DNA of 64,000 nucleotides from Janthinobacterium sp. 61. GTDB lineage: Bacteria; Pseudomonadota; Gammaproteobacteria; Burkholderiales; Burkholderiaceae_D. A program made the position numbers and the translations under genes. The notes under the pieces were generated by a model that was not told the origin of the DNA, ran no database searches, and saw nothing but the letters and a program-made list of their open reading frames with translations. Location of the stretch: NCBI RefSeq assembly GCF_002846335.1, contig NZ_PJMQ01000001.1:682001-746000 (forward strand), given 5' to 3'. This document shows positions 17,513-26,147 of the stretch, piece by piece; within the stretch, counting starts at the first letter, position 1, and every line of letters begins with the position of its first letter.

Positions 17513-17534
17513 CTGTCATTTTCCTGACATATTA
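17513..17534 (+). promoter_or_regulatory. Pho box upstream of olsB
   Basis: Two contiguous 11-base units, CTGTCATTTTC (17513-17523) and CTGACATATTA (17524-17534), match the PhoB direct-repeat pattern. TACGCT at 17541-17546 is a possible -10. Further TGTCA copies on the opposite strand lie just upstream (about 17478-17507), which could also serve the divergent molybdoenzyme gene. The next gene is olsB. Confidence 0.7.
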
Positions 17535-17575
17535 GGCAAGTACGCTGGAGTCGTCTTGATCACAGGGATGAAACC

Positions 17576-18337
17576 ATGCAAAACATAATCGCATCAAACG
17601 AAGCCAAGGCCCGGCCGGTTCAACTGGTGCTGAGCCAGGCCACTACAGCGGCGGAATTGCGCGAAGTCCAGCGTTTGCGTTACAAGGTGTTTATCGAGAC
17701 CATGGGTCTGACGTCGCTGGCCAACGCCGATGGCCTCGACAGCGATGAATTCGACGCGCACTGCGATCATCTGATCGTGCGCGACGCCGATACCCTGAAA
17801 GTGGTGGGCACTTACCGCGTGCTGAGCGCGGCCAAGGCGGCCAAGATCGGCCGGCTGTATTCGGAAAACGAGTTCGACCTGAGCCGCCTGAAGAACCTGC
17901 GCGGACGCATGGTCGAAGCGGGCCGCGCCTGCATCCACCCGAAATACCGGGGCGGCAGCGTGATCATGCTGCTGTGGTCGGGCCTGGCCGAGTACATGCG
18001 CCGCGAGCGCTGCGATTACCTGGTCGGCTGCGCCAGCATCAGCCTGGCCGATGGCGGGCATAACGCTGTCGCCGTGTACCAGGCGCTGGCGGAAAAGCAC
18101 ATGGCGCCGGCCGAATACCGCGTCACGCCGCACCTGCCTTTCCCCATCCACCAGGTGGAAGCAGCGCACAAGCCGCAAGTGCCGCCGCTGATCAAGGGCT
18201 ACCTGCGTTCGGGCGCCTGGATTTGCGGCGAACCGGCGTGGGATCCTGATTTCGAAAGCGCCGACATGTTCATGATGATGCCGCTGGCGAATCTGGACGA
18301 GCGCTATGCCCGCCATTACGGGGTGGTGCCTGGTTAA
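17576..18337 (+). CDS. olsB: L-ornithine N-alpha-acyltransferase OlsB-like (GNAT fold)
   Basis: A 253-residue acyltransferase that would transfer a 3-hydroxyacyl chain from acyl-ACP to ornithine, the first step of ornithine lipid synthesis. Family segments are visible: EVQRLRYKVFIETMGL near residue 30, DEFDAHCDHLIVRD, VVGTYRVLS (about 80), EAGRACIHPKYRGGSVIMLL (the acyl-donor loop, about 117-136) and DYLVGCASI. The C-terminus includes PPLIKGYLRSGAWICGEPAWD, the OlsB pattern. No olsA is adjacent. The Pho box upstream fits induction under phosphate starvation, when ornithine lipids replace phospholipids. The substrate is inferred from family and context. Confidence 0.82.
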   Translation: MQNIIASNEAKARPVQLVLSQATTAAELREVQRLRYKVFIETMGLTSLANADGLDSDEFDAHCDHLIVRDADTLKVVGTYRVLSAAKAAKIGRLYSENEFDLSRLKNLRGRMVEAGRACIHPKYRGGSVIMLLWSGLAEYMRRERCDYLVGCASISLADGGHNAVAVYQALAEKHMAPAEYRVTPHLPFPIHQVEAAHKPQVPPLIKGYLRSGAWICGEPAWDPDFESADMFMMMPLANLDERYARHYGVVPG

Positions 18338-18872
18338 GGCTGCCAAGGCGAATGCCGGGCAGTGAGGCCAGCCTCGCTACTGCCAGCGCGGCCAGGCAGG
18401 CATCGGTCATGGCGCGCTGCGCCGGCGCGCCAATTTCACCGGCGCGCCAATTTCACCAGCGGGCCGCGATGGCCGCTTGCGAGCCCTTTTCAATGAAGGC
18501 CGTGGCGAGGATGGCGGCCAGTGTCGAGCATGGCGCGATGACGTCGGGGCGCATGTCGCCCAGGAGCGTCGCCGGGGTGCGCTTGAGATCGCTGGTTAAA
18601 AGCTGACCTTGATGCCTGCGGGGACTATGCGTGTTGTGTCAGATCAAAGGTGAGTGCTCATGCTGGCTGGCAGAGGGCAATGCGGAGTGAATGCGGGGGG
18701 GGGGTATGGCGCTGGAGCGGGTGGGCAGAGAAACGGTCAGCATGGTTTGGGCTGGGTCTCTTCGCTATCGTGCTCGGATGTTGTACTGTGAGCGAACTAC
18801 GCGAATTTCATGGCAAAAGTTCATGGCGCCGGGGACCTGGGTGCCTGGCATGGCATTACAACAGCGGGTGAC
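18338..18872. other. Degraded intergenic stretch with minus-strand coding remnant
   Basis: No intact gene. On the minus strand, roughly 18460-18613 reads as plausible protein (LLTSDLKRTPATLLGDMRPD, then a segment ending GSQAAIAARW) up to a TGA. The same frame continues past the stop through a 17-base tandem duplication into another protein-like stretch (about 18345-18430, RAMTDACLAALAVARLAS). This looks like a gene remnant of unidentified family. A run of ten G bases lies at 18695-18704. From 18705 to 18872 I see nothing clear. Confidence 0.35.
18424..18457. repeat. 17-base perfect tandem duplication
   Basis: GGCGCGCCAATTTCACC occurs twice without a gap, at 18424-18440 and 18441-18457. It lies inside the decayed stretch downstream of olsB. 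Seventeen is not a multiple of three, so the duplication would shift any reading frame crossing it. Confidence 0.9.
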
Positions 18873-19160
18873 TCAATGGACTGGCGTGGCGGACAGTTCC
18901 TTCAGTTCGCGGATGGTGATGTCCGATTTTTCATGCATGCGCAATAAAATCGTTGCACCGACCGACAGTTTGCCGTGACGAATCTTGCTGATGATGGGGG
19001 GCTGGACTTCCAGAACACGGCACAGTTCCGCATCATTTTTCAGGTTCATCTTCTCGATCAGGGTATCGAGCAGCTTGTTGGGCACAAAACTCGATGGCTC
19101 GAGCGCCCGCGCCCGGTTCATCGCTTCAATCATTTCCAGCTTCTTTTGCCGAACGTTCAT
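18873..19160 (-). CDS. Small helix-turn-helix DNA-binding protein
   Basis: A 95-residue protein. Residues about 28-80 resemble a Cro/XRE-type helix-turn-helix: LLDTLIEKMNLKNDAELCRV, then EVQPPIISKIRHGKLSVGAT, where the recognition helix would be QPPIISKIRHGK. The N-terminal basic helix (MNVRQKKLEMIEAMNRARAL) may dimerise. A strong ribosome site (AAGGAGGAG) lies just before the ATG. It lies downstream of the LolD-like ATPase gene on the same strand with a 180-base gap, so cotranscription is possible but not shown. Its target is unknown. Confidence 0.72.
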   Translation of the reverse strand: MNVRQKKLEMIEAMNRARALEPSSFVPNKLLDTLIEKMNLKNDAELCRVLEVQPPIISKIRHGKLSVGATILLRMHEKSDITIRELKELSATPVH

Positions 19161-19340
19161 TTACTCCTCCTTCAGGTTATGCAAGGGACGGGACCACACT
19201 GATGCGGCCCCGGCTAAAGTTCGTCATCGCAGTACGGCTGTCTGGGTGACGTGACAACATTCGCGTTAAAACATTGATAACCAGGCAAGTGTTTTCAATA
19301 ATACTACGATAACAAAACTTGTGACAGATGGTCAGTTAAA

Positions 19341-20033
19341 TTAACTGATTGTTTGATCAATTTGGTTGACGGTTGTTGTATTTTGTAAGCCGTTTTTCGT
19401 CAGGATCATGGTTCTGTCCGCCATTTCTGCGGCGGCCAGCGAATGCGTGACCATGATCGCGCAACTGCCGTTGGCCTTGATTTCGGCGCGTAGCAATTGC
19501 AGGATGCTGTGCGCCGTATCCGGATCGAGGTTGCCGGTAGGCTCATCGGCCAGCACCAGTGCCGGCTTGTGCACGAGCGCGCGGGCAATGGCCACGCGCT
19601 GCATTTCGCCGCCCGACAGTTGCTGCGGAAAGTCGCCGCCGCGTCCGCCCAGGCCGACCGCTTCGAGCATGGTGGTGGCACGCTCCTGGGGCAGTCCGTT
19701 GAGCAGCAGCGGCAGGGCCACGTTTTGCAGCAGGGTCAGGTGCGGCAAGACGTGGAAGGCCTGGAAAATAAAGCCCATGCGGGCGCGACGCAGCCGGGTG
19801 GCGGCGGCGTCATCGAGGCTGGACATGGCTATGCCGTCCACCAGGATAGGATGCGCTTCGGTACCCGCATCGGGCGTATCGAGGCCGGCGATCAGGTTCA
19901 GCAAGGTCGACTTGCCGACGCCCGAGTCACCCATGATGGCGATGAATTCCCCGGCCTTGAAGCGGCAGGAAATGTTGGCCAGCACGGGACGGGCATGGGC
20001 ATAGGACTTCGACAGATGGCGCAATTCGAGCAT
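19341..20033 (-). CDS. ABC transporter ATP-binding protein, LolD/MacB type, without adjacent permease
   Basis: A 230-residue stand-alone nucleotide-binding subunit. Walker A is GDSGVGKSTLLNLIAG, the Q-loop is MGFIFQAFHVLPHLT, the signature is LSGGEMQRVAIARAL, Walker B is LVLADEPTGNLD and the switch histidine is in IMVTHSLAAAEMADR. The sequence type belongs to the LolD/MacB/FtsE group, which works with FtsX-like permeases to move lipoproteins or efflux substrates. No permease gene is next to it here, so it must pair with a distant one. The start at 20033 (MLELRHLSKSY) fits the family N-terminus; no ribosome site is obvious, and the longer frame to 20093 is less likely. Confidence 0.87.
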   Translation of the reverse strand: MLELRHLSKSYAHARPVLANISCRFKAGEFIAIMGDSGVGKSTLLNLIAGLDTPDAGTEAHPILVDGIAMSSLDDAAATRLRRARMGFIFQAFHVLPHLTLLQNVALPLLLNGLPQERATTMLEAVGLGGRGGDFPQQLSGGEMQRVAIARALVHKPALVLADEPTGNLDPDTAHSILQLLRAEIKANGSCAIMVTHSLAAAEMADRTMILTKNGLQNTTTVNQIDQTIS

Positions 20034-20343
20034 GGTGTTAACGGCTATCGTAAAGGGTGGCACGCGGGGGAGAGGGGGGCCTGGGAACTGCAAAGGGGCG
20101 CGGATTGTTTGGCCGGCAATGTGTAGTATACGACAGGCTTATCATTTTTGCTGGCTAATACCAATTTTGTTTGCACACTGTTAGTTTGACCTTAAGTTAC
20201 CTGTCGCACGGCCGGCTTGTGCGGATTCCGCTATGATGGGAAAAAGTCATCGGCAAAGGCGCCCGCAAACCGCTGTGGCAGGGGCGGCGCCCGGTGGCTG
20301 ACCGTGCAAGTCCATTGTGAACCTTGATAAACGACGCCAGCCC
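20034..20343. other. Intergenic region and GC-rich leader of egtD
   Basis: About 310 bases between divergent genes. A TATGAT hexamer at 20232-20237 could be the -10 for egtD. If so the leader is about 100 bases and GC rich, with GGCGCC repeated near 20258 and 20288 able to pair, and unpaired-looking GCAAACC and GTGCAAGTCC segments. I could not match it to a known riboswitch class. The rest shows nothing specific. Confidence 0.35.
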
Positions 20344-21336
20344 ATGACCATGCCATTCGCCCAACAGCAGTCAGAGTTGTATCACCCTAACAACGTCCGG
20401 GTGGCCAGCGCCACTCCTGCCACAATAGTCGAAATTAGCAGCGGCCTGCTGGCGCGCGACGCCTGGACCTCGCCCAAGTACCTGTACGACGCCTTGGGCT
20501 CGAAACTGTTCGAAGCCATTTGCGCCTTGCCCGAGTACTATCCCACGCGCACGGAGGCCGCCATCTTCGCCCGTTACGGCGCCGAGATCGCGCACGCCGT
20601 GGGGCCCGGCAGCACCCTGATCGACCTCGGTGCGGGCAATTGCGCCAAGGCCGCCAGCCTGTTCCCCCTGCTGCACCCGGCCCAGTATGTGGCCGTGGAT
20701 ATTTCCTATGATTTCCTCAGCGAATCGCTGAGCCGGCTGCAGCAGCGCTTTCCGCACATCGAGATGACGGGCCTGGGCCTGGATTTCTCCAGCCGCCTGG
20801 ACTTGCCCGACAGCGTGCGCGAGGCGCGGCGATTGTTCTTCTATCCTGGTTCGTCGATCGGCAATTTTGCTCCCGAGCAAGCGACTGCCTTCCTGCGCCG
20901 CCTGCGCGCGAATGCGGACGGCGATGGAGGCCTGTTGATCGGCGTCGATCTGATCAAGGATGATGCCGTCCTCGACGCCGCCTATGACGATGCGCTGGGC
21001 GTCACGGCCGCCTTCAACCTGAACATGTTGCGCCACGTGAACGGCCTGATTGGCGCGGACTTCGATGTGCGCGCCTGGCAGCATCATGGCTTTTTCAACG
21101 CCGACGAGCGCCGTGTCGAGATGCACCTGGAAGCACGCAGCGAGCAAGTTGTCCATTGGAAAGGTGGTCAGCGGCGTTTCGCGAAAGGCGAGCGTATCCA
21201 TACAGAAGACAGCTACAAATACACGCGCGCGACCTTCGTCGGCTTGCTGGAGCAGGCGGGGTTTTCCACAGTGCAAGTCTGGACGGATCCGCAGCAGTGG
21301 TTTGCCGTCATTTACGCGCGCGTGATCCGGGATTGA
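20344..21336 (+). CDS. egtD: L-histidine N(alpha)-methyltransferase EgtD
   Basis: A 330-residue SAM-dependent enzyme making trimethylhistidine (hercynine), the first step of ergothioneine synthesis. Conserved parts seen: SPKYLYDALGSKLFEAICAL (substrate entrance), PEYYPTRTEAAI, LIDLGAGNCAKAASLFPLL (SAM loop), YVAVDISYDFLSESLSRLQ, FFYPGSSIGNFAPEQATAFL (family hallmark) and LNMLRHVNGLIGADFD. Length fits the family. The start at 20344 is an ATG; a GTG at 20317 is in frame but less likely. It is followed after 10 bases by egtB, so the two form an operon. Confidence 0.93.
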   Translation: MTMPFAQQQSELYHPNNVRVASATPATIVEISSGLLARDAWTSPKYLYDALGSKLFEAICALPEYYPTRTEAAIFARYGAEIAHAVGPGSTLIDLGAGNCAKAASLFPLLHPAQYVAVDISYDFLSESLSRLQQRFPHIEMTGLGLDFSSRLDLPDSVREARRLFFYPGSSIGNFAPEQATAFLRRLRANADGDGGLLIGVDLIKDDAVLDAAYDDALGVTAAFNLNMLRHVNGLIGADFDVRAWQHHGFFNADERRVEMHLEARSEQVVHWKGGQRRFAKGERIHTEDSYKYTRATFVGLLEQAGFSTVQVWTDPQQWFAVIYARVIRD

Positions 21337-21346
21337 GAAGGAAAAG

Positions 21347-22579
21347 ATGCTGATCGATCATTACAACAAGGTGCGCCAGCACTCGCTGCGGCTGGCCGAA
21401 CCCCTGTCCGACGAAGATTGCGGCGCCCAGTCGATGCCGGACGCCAGTCCCGTAAAATGGCATCTGGCGCATACCACCTGGTTTTTTGAAACGTTTATCC
21501 TGGAAAGCATGGAAGCGGCGTTCGTGCCATTCCACCCCGCCTTTCGCGTGCTGTTCAATTCCTACTACAACGGCGTGGGCGAGAAGCATCCGCGCGCGCA
21601 ACGGGGCTTGCTGACGCGCCCCGGCATGGCGCAAGTACGCGCCTACCGGATGGATGTCGATGCGCGCATCGCCCGTTTGCTGGCGGGCGAACTGGCGCGG
21701 CCCGAGCGCGAACGCCTGACCATGCTGCTGGCGCTGGGCCTTGAACACGAGCAGCAGCACCAGGAATTACTGCTGACGGACGTGAAACACTTGCTGGCGC
21801 AGAGCGCCCTCTTTCCCGCTTACCTGGATAGCGCGCTTGGGCCAGCGCAAGAACATGCGCAGCCCACGGTCTGGCTCCCGTTTGACGGCGGCCTGGCGCA
21901 GATCGGCCATGCGGGCGATGGTTTTTGCTTCGACAATGAATTGCCGCGCCATCCGCAGTACGTGGCGCCGTTCGAACTGGCCAGCGCGCTGGTGACGAAT
22001 GGCGAATTTCTCGCCTTCATCGAGGCGGGCGGCTACCGCATGGCGCACTTGTGGCTGGCCGAAGGCTGGGACTGGGTGCGCAGCCAGCAGCTCGTATGCC
22101 CGCTGTACTGGCAGCGCGACGAGGCGGGCCACTGGCAGGAATTCACCTTGTTTGGCTTGCGCCCGCTGGACCCGCACGCGCCGGCTACCCACCTGTCGCT
22201 GTTCGAGGCGGATGCGTATGCGCACTGGGCCGGCGCGCGCCTGCCGACGGAAGGGGAGTGGGAAGTGGCGGCGCAAGGCGTCGCCGTGGAAGTGGGCCAG
22301 CTGCATCCGGCCCCGGCCACCTTGGGCGCAGGCTTGCGGCAAATGTTCGGCCACTGCTGGCAGTGGACCAGCAGCAGCTACGCGCCGTATCCCGGCTACC
22401 GCACGGCGCCGGGGGCGCTGGGCGAGTACAACGGCAAGTTCATGTTGAACCAGTATGTGCTGCGCGGCTCGTCGTGCGCCACGCCGGTCGGCCATGCACG
22501 CGCCAGCTACCGCAATTTCTTCCCGGCTGGTGCGCGCTGGCAATTTTCCGGCATCCGCCTGGCGCGCCAGGTGGAATAG
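21347..22579 (+). CDS. egtB: Ergothioneine biosynthesis iron-dependent sulfoxide synthase EgtB
   Basis: A 410-residue mononuclear iron enzyme joining hercynine to a thiol (gamma-glutamylcysteine or cysteine) with oxygen. The N-terminal DinB-like domain provides the iron histidines: HLAHTTWFFETF near residue 40 and HEQQHQE near residue 133. The C-terminal FGE-sulfatase domain (about 170-410) shows ARLPTEGEWEVAA, MFGHCWQWTSSSY and VLRGSSCATPVGHARASYRN. GAAGGA precedes the ATG. egtC and egtE are not in the window, as in the short two-gene pathway type. The thiol donor cannot be decided from sequence alone. Confidence 0.92.
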   Translation: MLIDHYNKVRQHSLRLAEPLSDEDCGAQSMPDASPVKWHLAHTTWFFETFILESMEAAFVPFHPAFRVLFNSYYNGVGEKHPRAQRGLLTRPGMAQVRAYRMDVDARIARLLAGELARPERERLTMLLALGLEHEQQHQELLLTDVKHLLAQSALFPAYLDSALGPAQEHAQPTVWLPFDGGLAQIGHAGDGFCFDNELPRHPQYVAPFELASALVTNGEFLAFIEAGGYRMAHLWLAEGWDWVRSQQLVCPLYWQRDEAGHWQEFTLFGLRPLDPHAPATHLSLFEADAYAHWAGARLPTEGEWEVAAQGVAVEVGQLHPAPATLGAGLRQMFGHCWQWTSSSYAPYPGYRTAPGALGEYNGKFMLNQYVLRGSSCATPVGHARASYRNFFPAGARWQFSGIRLARQVE

Positions 22580-22584
22580 CTTGC

Positions 22585-24186
22585 TTACTGCAAGCGCGGA
22601 ACGGACGGGGCAGGGCGGGGTGGCGCCTTGCGGTCGGCGTTTTGCTCCAGCTTGAACTGGCTGACGAGGGTCTCCAGTTCGCCTGCCTGTTCATGCATGG
22701 CTGCCGCTGCTGCCGCCGCCTCCTCGACCAGGGCCGCGTTCTGTTGCGTCGTCTGATCCATCTGCATGATGGCGGCATTGATCTGCTCGATACCTTCGCT
22801 CTGCTCGTGGTTGGCGACGCTGATTTCACCGACGATGGCGCTGACCCGGCCCACGCTGGCCACCACTTCTTCCATCGTGGCGCCCGCCTGACTGACCAGC
22901 TGCGCGCCCTGTCCTACCCGGGTGACGGAGTCGGCAATGAGTTCCTTGATTTCCTTGGCGGCCTGGCTTGACCGCTGCGCCAGGTTGCGCACTTCGGACG
23001 CCACCACGGCAAAGCCACGGCCTTGCTCGCCGGCCCTGGCCGCCTCGACTGCCGCGTTCAGGGCCAGGATATTCGTTTGGAAGGCGATGCCGTCGATGAC
23101 GGCGATGATGTCGACGATCTTGCGCGAGGAAGCATTGATGGCATCCATGGTGCCGATCACTTCCGCCATGGCCGTGCCGCCGCGCTGCGCGATGGCCGAC
23201 GCCGAGCGGGCCAGGCTGTCCGCCTGGCGCGCATTGTCGCTGTTGCTGCGCACGGTACCCGTCAGTTCGATCATCGACGAGGCCGTTTCTTCCAGTGCGC
23301 TGGCCTGCGCTTCCGTGCGGGCCGACAGGTCGGCATTGCCGCTGGCAATCTGGCTCGACGCCACGGCGATGGTGCCCGTGCCGCCGCGCACCTGTCCTAC
23401 CAGGGTGGCCAGGTTGGTATTCATGTCGCGCAGTGCCTGCAGCAGCTGGCCCGTTTCATCCTTGCCATCGGCCGCGATTTTACTGCTCAGGTCGCCTGCG
23501 GCCACGGCTTGCGCCACGCGCAAGGCATACGCGATCGGCGTGGTGATCGAGCGCGTGACCCTCCAGGCGAAGAGCACGCCCAGCAGCAGGGCGACTGTGC
23601 CCAGGCAGGCCATCAGCACATTTGCCGCGGAAATATTCTGCTGGATTTGCTGGCCGCCATGCACGACCACTTGGCGCTGCAGTTCGTTCAGTTGGTTGAC
23701 CGTTTTTTGCAAGCGGTTCAGGGCGGGCAGGGTATCGTCGCGCACATGCACGGCTGCTTCCGCGCGCTGTCCCGCCATCAGCAGCTTGTCGGCCTGGCTG
23801 AACGAGACGACATAGGCCTTGCGCTGCTGCTTCAGGGTGGCCAGCAGTTCCTTGCCTTCAGGCAGCACGATCAGGCGGTCGAGGATGGCCAGCGCATCGC
23901 TGATGGTGGCCTTGTTCGCGTCGATTTCTCCGTGGATGGCGTTGGCGCGGGCCGGATCTTCATGGATGAACAGCTCCAGCACGAGCGCAGCGTTCGACCG
24001 CGTGGTGCTGCGGATGGTGGCAATGGCATCGGCCTTGGCCCAGTCTTTCTCAATGATCGCTTCGCTGAGCGCGCCGATCTTGTCCAGCCGGAAAAGGCCC
24101 GTGCCTACCAGCACTGCCATCAGCAACAGCACCACGCCAAAACCGGCACCCAGGCGTACGCCTATCTTCATATCCGTCAATTTCAT
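22585..24186 (-). CDS. Methyl-accepting chemotaxis protein (4HB sensor, Tar/Tsr-like signalling domain)
   Basis: A 533-residue inner-membrane chemoreceptor. A first helix (about 9-29) leads into a periplasmic four-helix-bundle sensor (about 32-188, with VLELFIHEDPARANAI). A second helix (about 190-210) is followed by a HAMP domain (about 212-265, SITTPIAYALRVAQAVAAGD) and the long cytoplasmic coiled coil. The hairpin tip carries the invariant VIDGIAFQTNILALNAAVEA and GRGFAVVASEVRNLAQRS, which contact CheA and CheW. Methylation-type Glu/Gln/Ala-rich helices flank it. The tail ends PRPAPSVPRLQ without a CheR-docking pentapeptide. GAGGGAA precedes the start. The ligand is unknown. Confidence 0.94.
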   Translation of the reverse strand: MKLTDMKIGVRLGAGFGVVLLLMAVLVGTGLFRLDKIGALSEAIIEKDWAKADAIATIRSTTRSNAALVLELFIHEDPARANAIHGEIDANKATISDALAILDRLIVLPEGKELLATLKQQRKAYVVSFSQADKLLMAGQRAEAAVHVRDDTLPALNRLQKTVNQLNELQRQVVVHGGQQIQQNISAANVLMACLGTVALLLGVLFAWRVTRSITTPIAYALRVAQAVAAGDLSSKIAADGKDETGQLLQALRDMNTNLATLVGQVRGGTGTIAVASSQIASGNADLSARTEAQASALEETASSMIELTGTVRSNSDNARQADSLARSASAIAQRGGTAMAEVIGTMDAINASSRKIVDIIAVIDGIAFQTNILALNAAVEAARAGEQGRGFAVVASEVRNLAQRSSQAAKEIKELIADSVTRVGQGAQLVSQAGATMEEVVASVGRVSAIVGEISVANHEQSEGIEQINAAIMQMDQTTQQNAALVEEAAAAAAAMHEQAGELETLVSQFKLEQNADRKAPPRPAPSVPRLQ

Positions 24187-24290
24187 ACTGATTCCCTCGG
24201 TAGCTAATGATCTGTCTCCGGTGGTCTTGTTATGAAACGATTATACGGTCGGCGATACCTGATTTGCACTATTAATTGCTCAATAGAAAT

Positions 24291-24328
24291 GAAAAAGCGG
24301 CACGGCGATCAAGCCGTACCGCTTTTTC
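24291..24328 (-). terminator. Intrinsic terminator downstream of leuA
   Basis: GAAAAAGCGG (24291-24300) pairs with CCGCTTTTTC (24319-24328), and ACGGC (24302-24306) with GCCGT (24313-24317), around a GATCAA loop. Five T bases follow in either direction, so it can act both ways; leuA ends 28 bases before it on the minus strand. Confidence 0.85.
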
Positions 24329-24355
24329 TCCCTATGAGGGATGCCCGAGTCGCGC

Positions 24356-26062
24356 TCAGGCGGCGCTGGCCGCCAAGTCGGACGCTGTTGTTTTTTCGGC
24401 TTCCGTCTGCCCGATGCGGCGGTTCACGGCCGACAGCACGGCCTTGAACGAGGCGGTGACGATATTGCTGTCGATGGCGGCGCCGAACAGGGTCGGGCCG
24501 TTGTCGAGGCGCAGTTCCACGTAGCAAGCCGCTTGCGCGTTGGCGCCCGAGCCGATCGAATGCTCATGGTAATCCATCAATTTGATGTCCAGGCCCAGCG
24601 CATTGACGAAGGCATCGATGGGGCCGTTGCCGCCGCCTTGCAGGGCCAGTGGTGTCTGGCGGTGCGACAGGTTGATGTCGATCTGCACGGATTCATCGCT
24701 GTTCGTGTCTTCCACCATGCGGTGCGAGGCGTAGGCGTACGGCGCCGTCTGCTCCAGGTATTCCTTCTGGAAAATTTCATGGATATCCTGTGCGGCGATT
24801 TCGCGGCCCGTGGCATCGGCCACGGCTTGCACGGCGCGCGAGAATTCGATCTGCAGGCGGCGCGGCAAGACCAGGCCGTATTCCTGTTCCAGCAAATACG
24901 CCATGCCGCCTTTGCCGGACTGGCTGTTGACGCGGATCACGGCATCGTAGCTGCGGCCCAGGTCGGCCGGGTCGATCGGCAAGTACGGTACTTCCCAGAT
25001 GCTGTCCGGTTGTTGCTTGGCAAAACCTTTCTTGATGGCATCCTGGTGCGAGCCGGAAAACGCCGTGAAGACCAGGTCGCCCGCATACGGGTGGCGCGGG
25101 TGGACGGGTAACTGATTGCACTCCTCCACGCACTTGCGCACGGTGTCGATGTCGGAGAAATCCAGGCCCGGGTGCACACCCTGCGTGTACAAATTCATCG
25201 CCAGGGTGACCAGGTCGACGTTGCCGGTGCGCTCGCCATTGCCGAACAAGCAGCCTTCGACGCGGTCGGCGCCCGCCATCACGGCCAGTTCGGCCGACGC
25301 GACGGCCGTACCGCGGTCGTTGTGCGGGTGCACGCTGATGATGATGGAATCGCGGCGCGCCAGTTTGCGCGACATCCATTCGATCTGGTCCGCATACACG
25401 TTCGGCGTGCTGCATTCCACGGTCGATGGCAAGTTGATGATCATCTTGTTGGCCGGCGTCGGTTTCCAGATGGCGCTGACGGCGTCGCAGATATGCTTGG
25501 AGAAATCGAGTTCGGTAGTGGAAAACGATTCCGGCGTGTATTCAAAGCCCCATTCCGTTTCCGGATGCTGGGCTACCAACTGTTTTACCAAGGTGGTGCC
25601 GGTGGTGGCGATATTCGTGATTTCTTCGCGCGACATGCCGAACACGACCTTGCGGAACACGGGCGCCACCGAGTTGTACAGGTGGACGATGGCGCGCTTG
25701 GCGCCGACGACCGATTCCACCGTGCGGCGTATCAATTCTTCGCGCGACTGGGTCAGCACGATGATGGTGACGTCGTCCGGGATGCGGCCTTCATCGACGA
25801 GTTTGCGCACGAAGTCGAAATCTGTCTGTGATGCCGATGGGAAGCCCACTTCGATTTCCTTCAGGCCGATGGCGATCAGCATCTCGAAGAACCGCAGCTT
25901 CTTTTCCGCGCTCATGGGCTCGATCAAGGATTGGTTGCCGTCTCGCAAGTCGGTGCTCATCCAGATAGGCGGTTTGCTGATGATCTGGTTTGGCCATTGA
26001 CGGTCGGTCAATTTGACGGGAGGAAAGGCGCGGTATTTGGAAGCTGGGTTTTGCAACATCAT
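24356..26062 (-). CDS. leuA: 2-isopropylmalate synthase LeuA (long form)
   Basis: A 568-residue enzyme condensing acetyl-CoA with 2-ketoisovalerate, the first committed step of leucine synthesis. The catalytic TIM barrel (about 30-310) shows [20 protein letters not shown] (metal and substrate loop), [16 protein letters not shown] and [20 protein letters not shown] (metal histidines), then [19 protein letters not shown]. The C-terminal domain (about 440-568) is the LeuA dimer allosteric domain that senses leucine. The length is that of the Actinobacteria/proteobacterial long form. Tandem ATGs at 26062 and 26059 follow AGGAG by nine bases. A long leader with leucine-rich mini-ORFs precedes it, so leucine-dependent control is likely. 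Confidence 0.95.
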   Translation of the reverse strand: MMLQNPASKYRAFPPVKLTDRQWPNQIISKPPIWMSTDLRDGNQSLIEPMSAEKKLRFFEMLIAIGLKEIEVGFPSASQTDFDFVRKLVDEGRIPDDVTIIVLTQSREELIRRTVESVVGAKRAIVHLYNSVAPVFRKVVFGMSREEITNIATTGTTLVKQLVAQHPETEWGFEYTPESFSTTELDFSKHICDAVSAIWKPTPANKMIINLPSTVECSTPNVYADQIEWMSRKLARRDSIIISVHPHNDRGTAVASAELAVMAGADRVEGCLFGNGERTGNVDLVTLAMNLYTQGVHPGLDFSDIDTVRKCVEECNQLPVHPRHPYAGDLVFTAFSGSHQDAIKKGFAKQQPDSIWEVPYLPIDPADLGRSYDAVIRVNSQSGKGGMAYLLEQEYGLVLPRRLQIEFSRAVQAVADATGREIAAQDIHEIFQKEYLEQTAPYAYASHRMVEDTNSDESVQIDINLSHRQTPLALQGGGNGPIDAFVNALGLDIKLMDYHEHSIGSGANAQAACYVELRLDNGPTLFGAAIDSNIVTASFKAVLSAVNRRIGQTEAEKTTASDLAASAA

Positions 26063-26109
26063 GATCGGGTACTCCTGAAGATAGGGGGAAATCAATGGTT
26101 GTGGCGCAA

Positions 26110-26147
26110 GCTTGCCGGGCGGCCACGCAACACTAGGCCAGGCAAGC
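26110..26147 (-). promoter_or_regulatory. Hairpin at end of leuA leader
   Basis: In RNA sense, GCTTGCC (26147-26141) pairs with GGCAAGC (26116-26110), with inner GGCC copies (26139-26136 and 26124-26121) also able to pair. It begins inside the last codons of the second leader peptide and includes its stop. Overlapping alternatives (GTGGC with GCCAC at 26128-26100, and the GCAAGCTTGC palindrome) make mutually exclusive folds possible. No strong U run follows, so control may act through Rho or on translation. Confidence 0.5.

Noticed and set aside
18695..18704. G10 run as a phase-variation switch
   Set aside because: It is not inside or just upstream of a supported gene, so nothing visible would be switched.
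20244..20315. Resemblance of the egtD leader to a c-di-GMP (GEMM) riboswitch
   Set aside because: GCAAA-type words are present, but the second conserved GACGCAAAGC block and the tetraloop receptor are missing.
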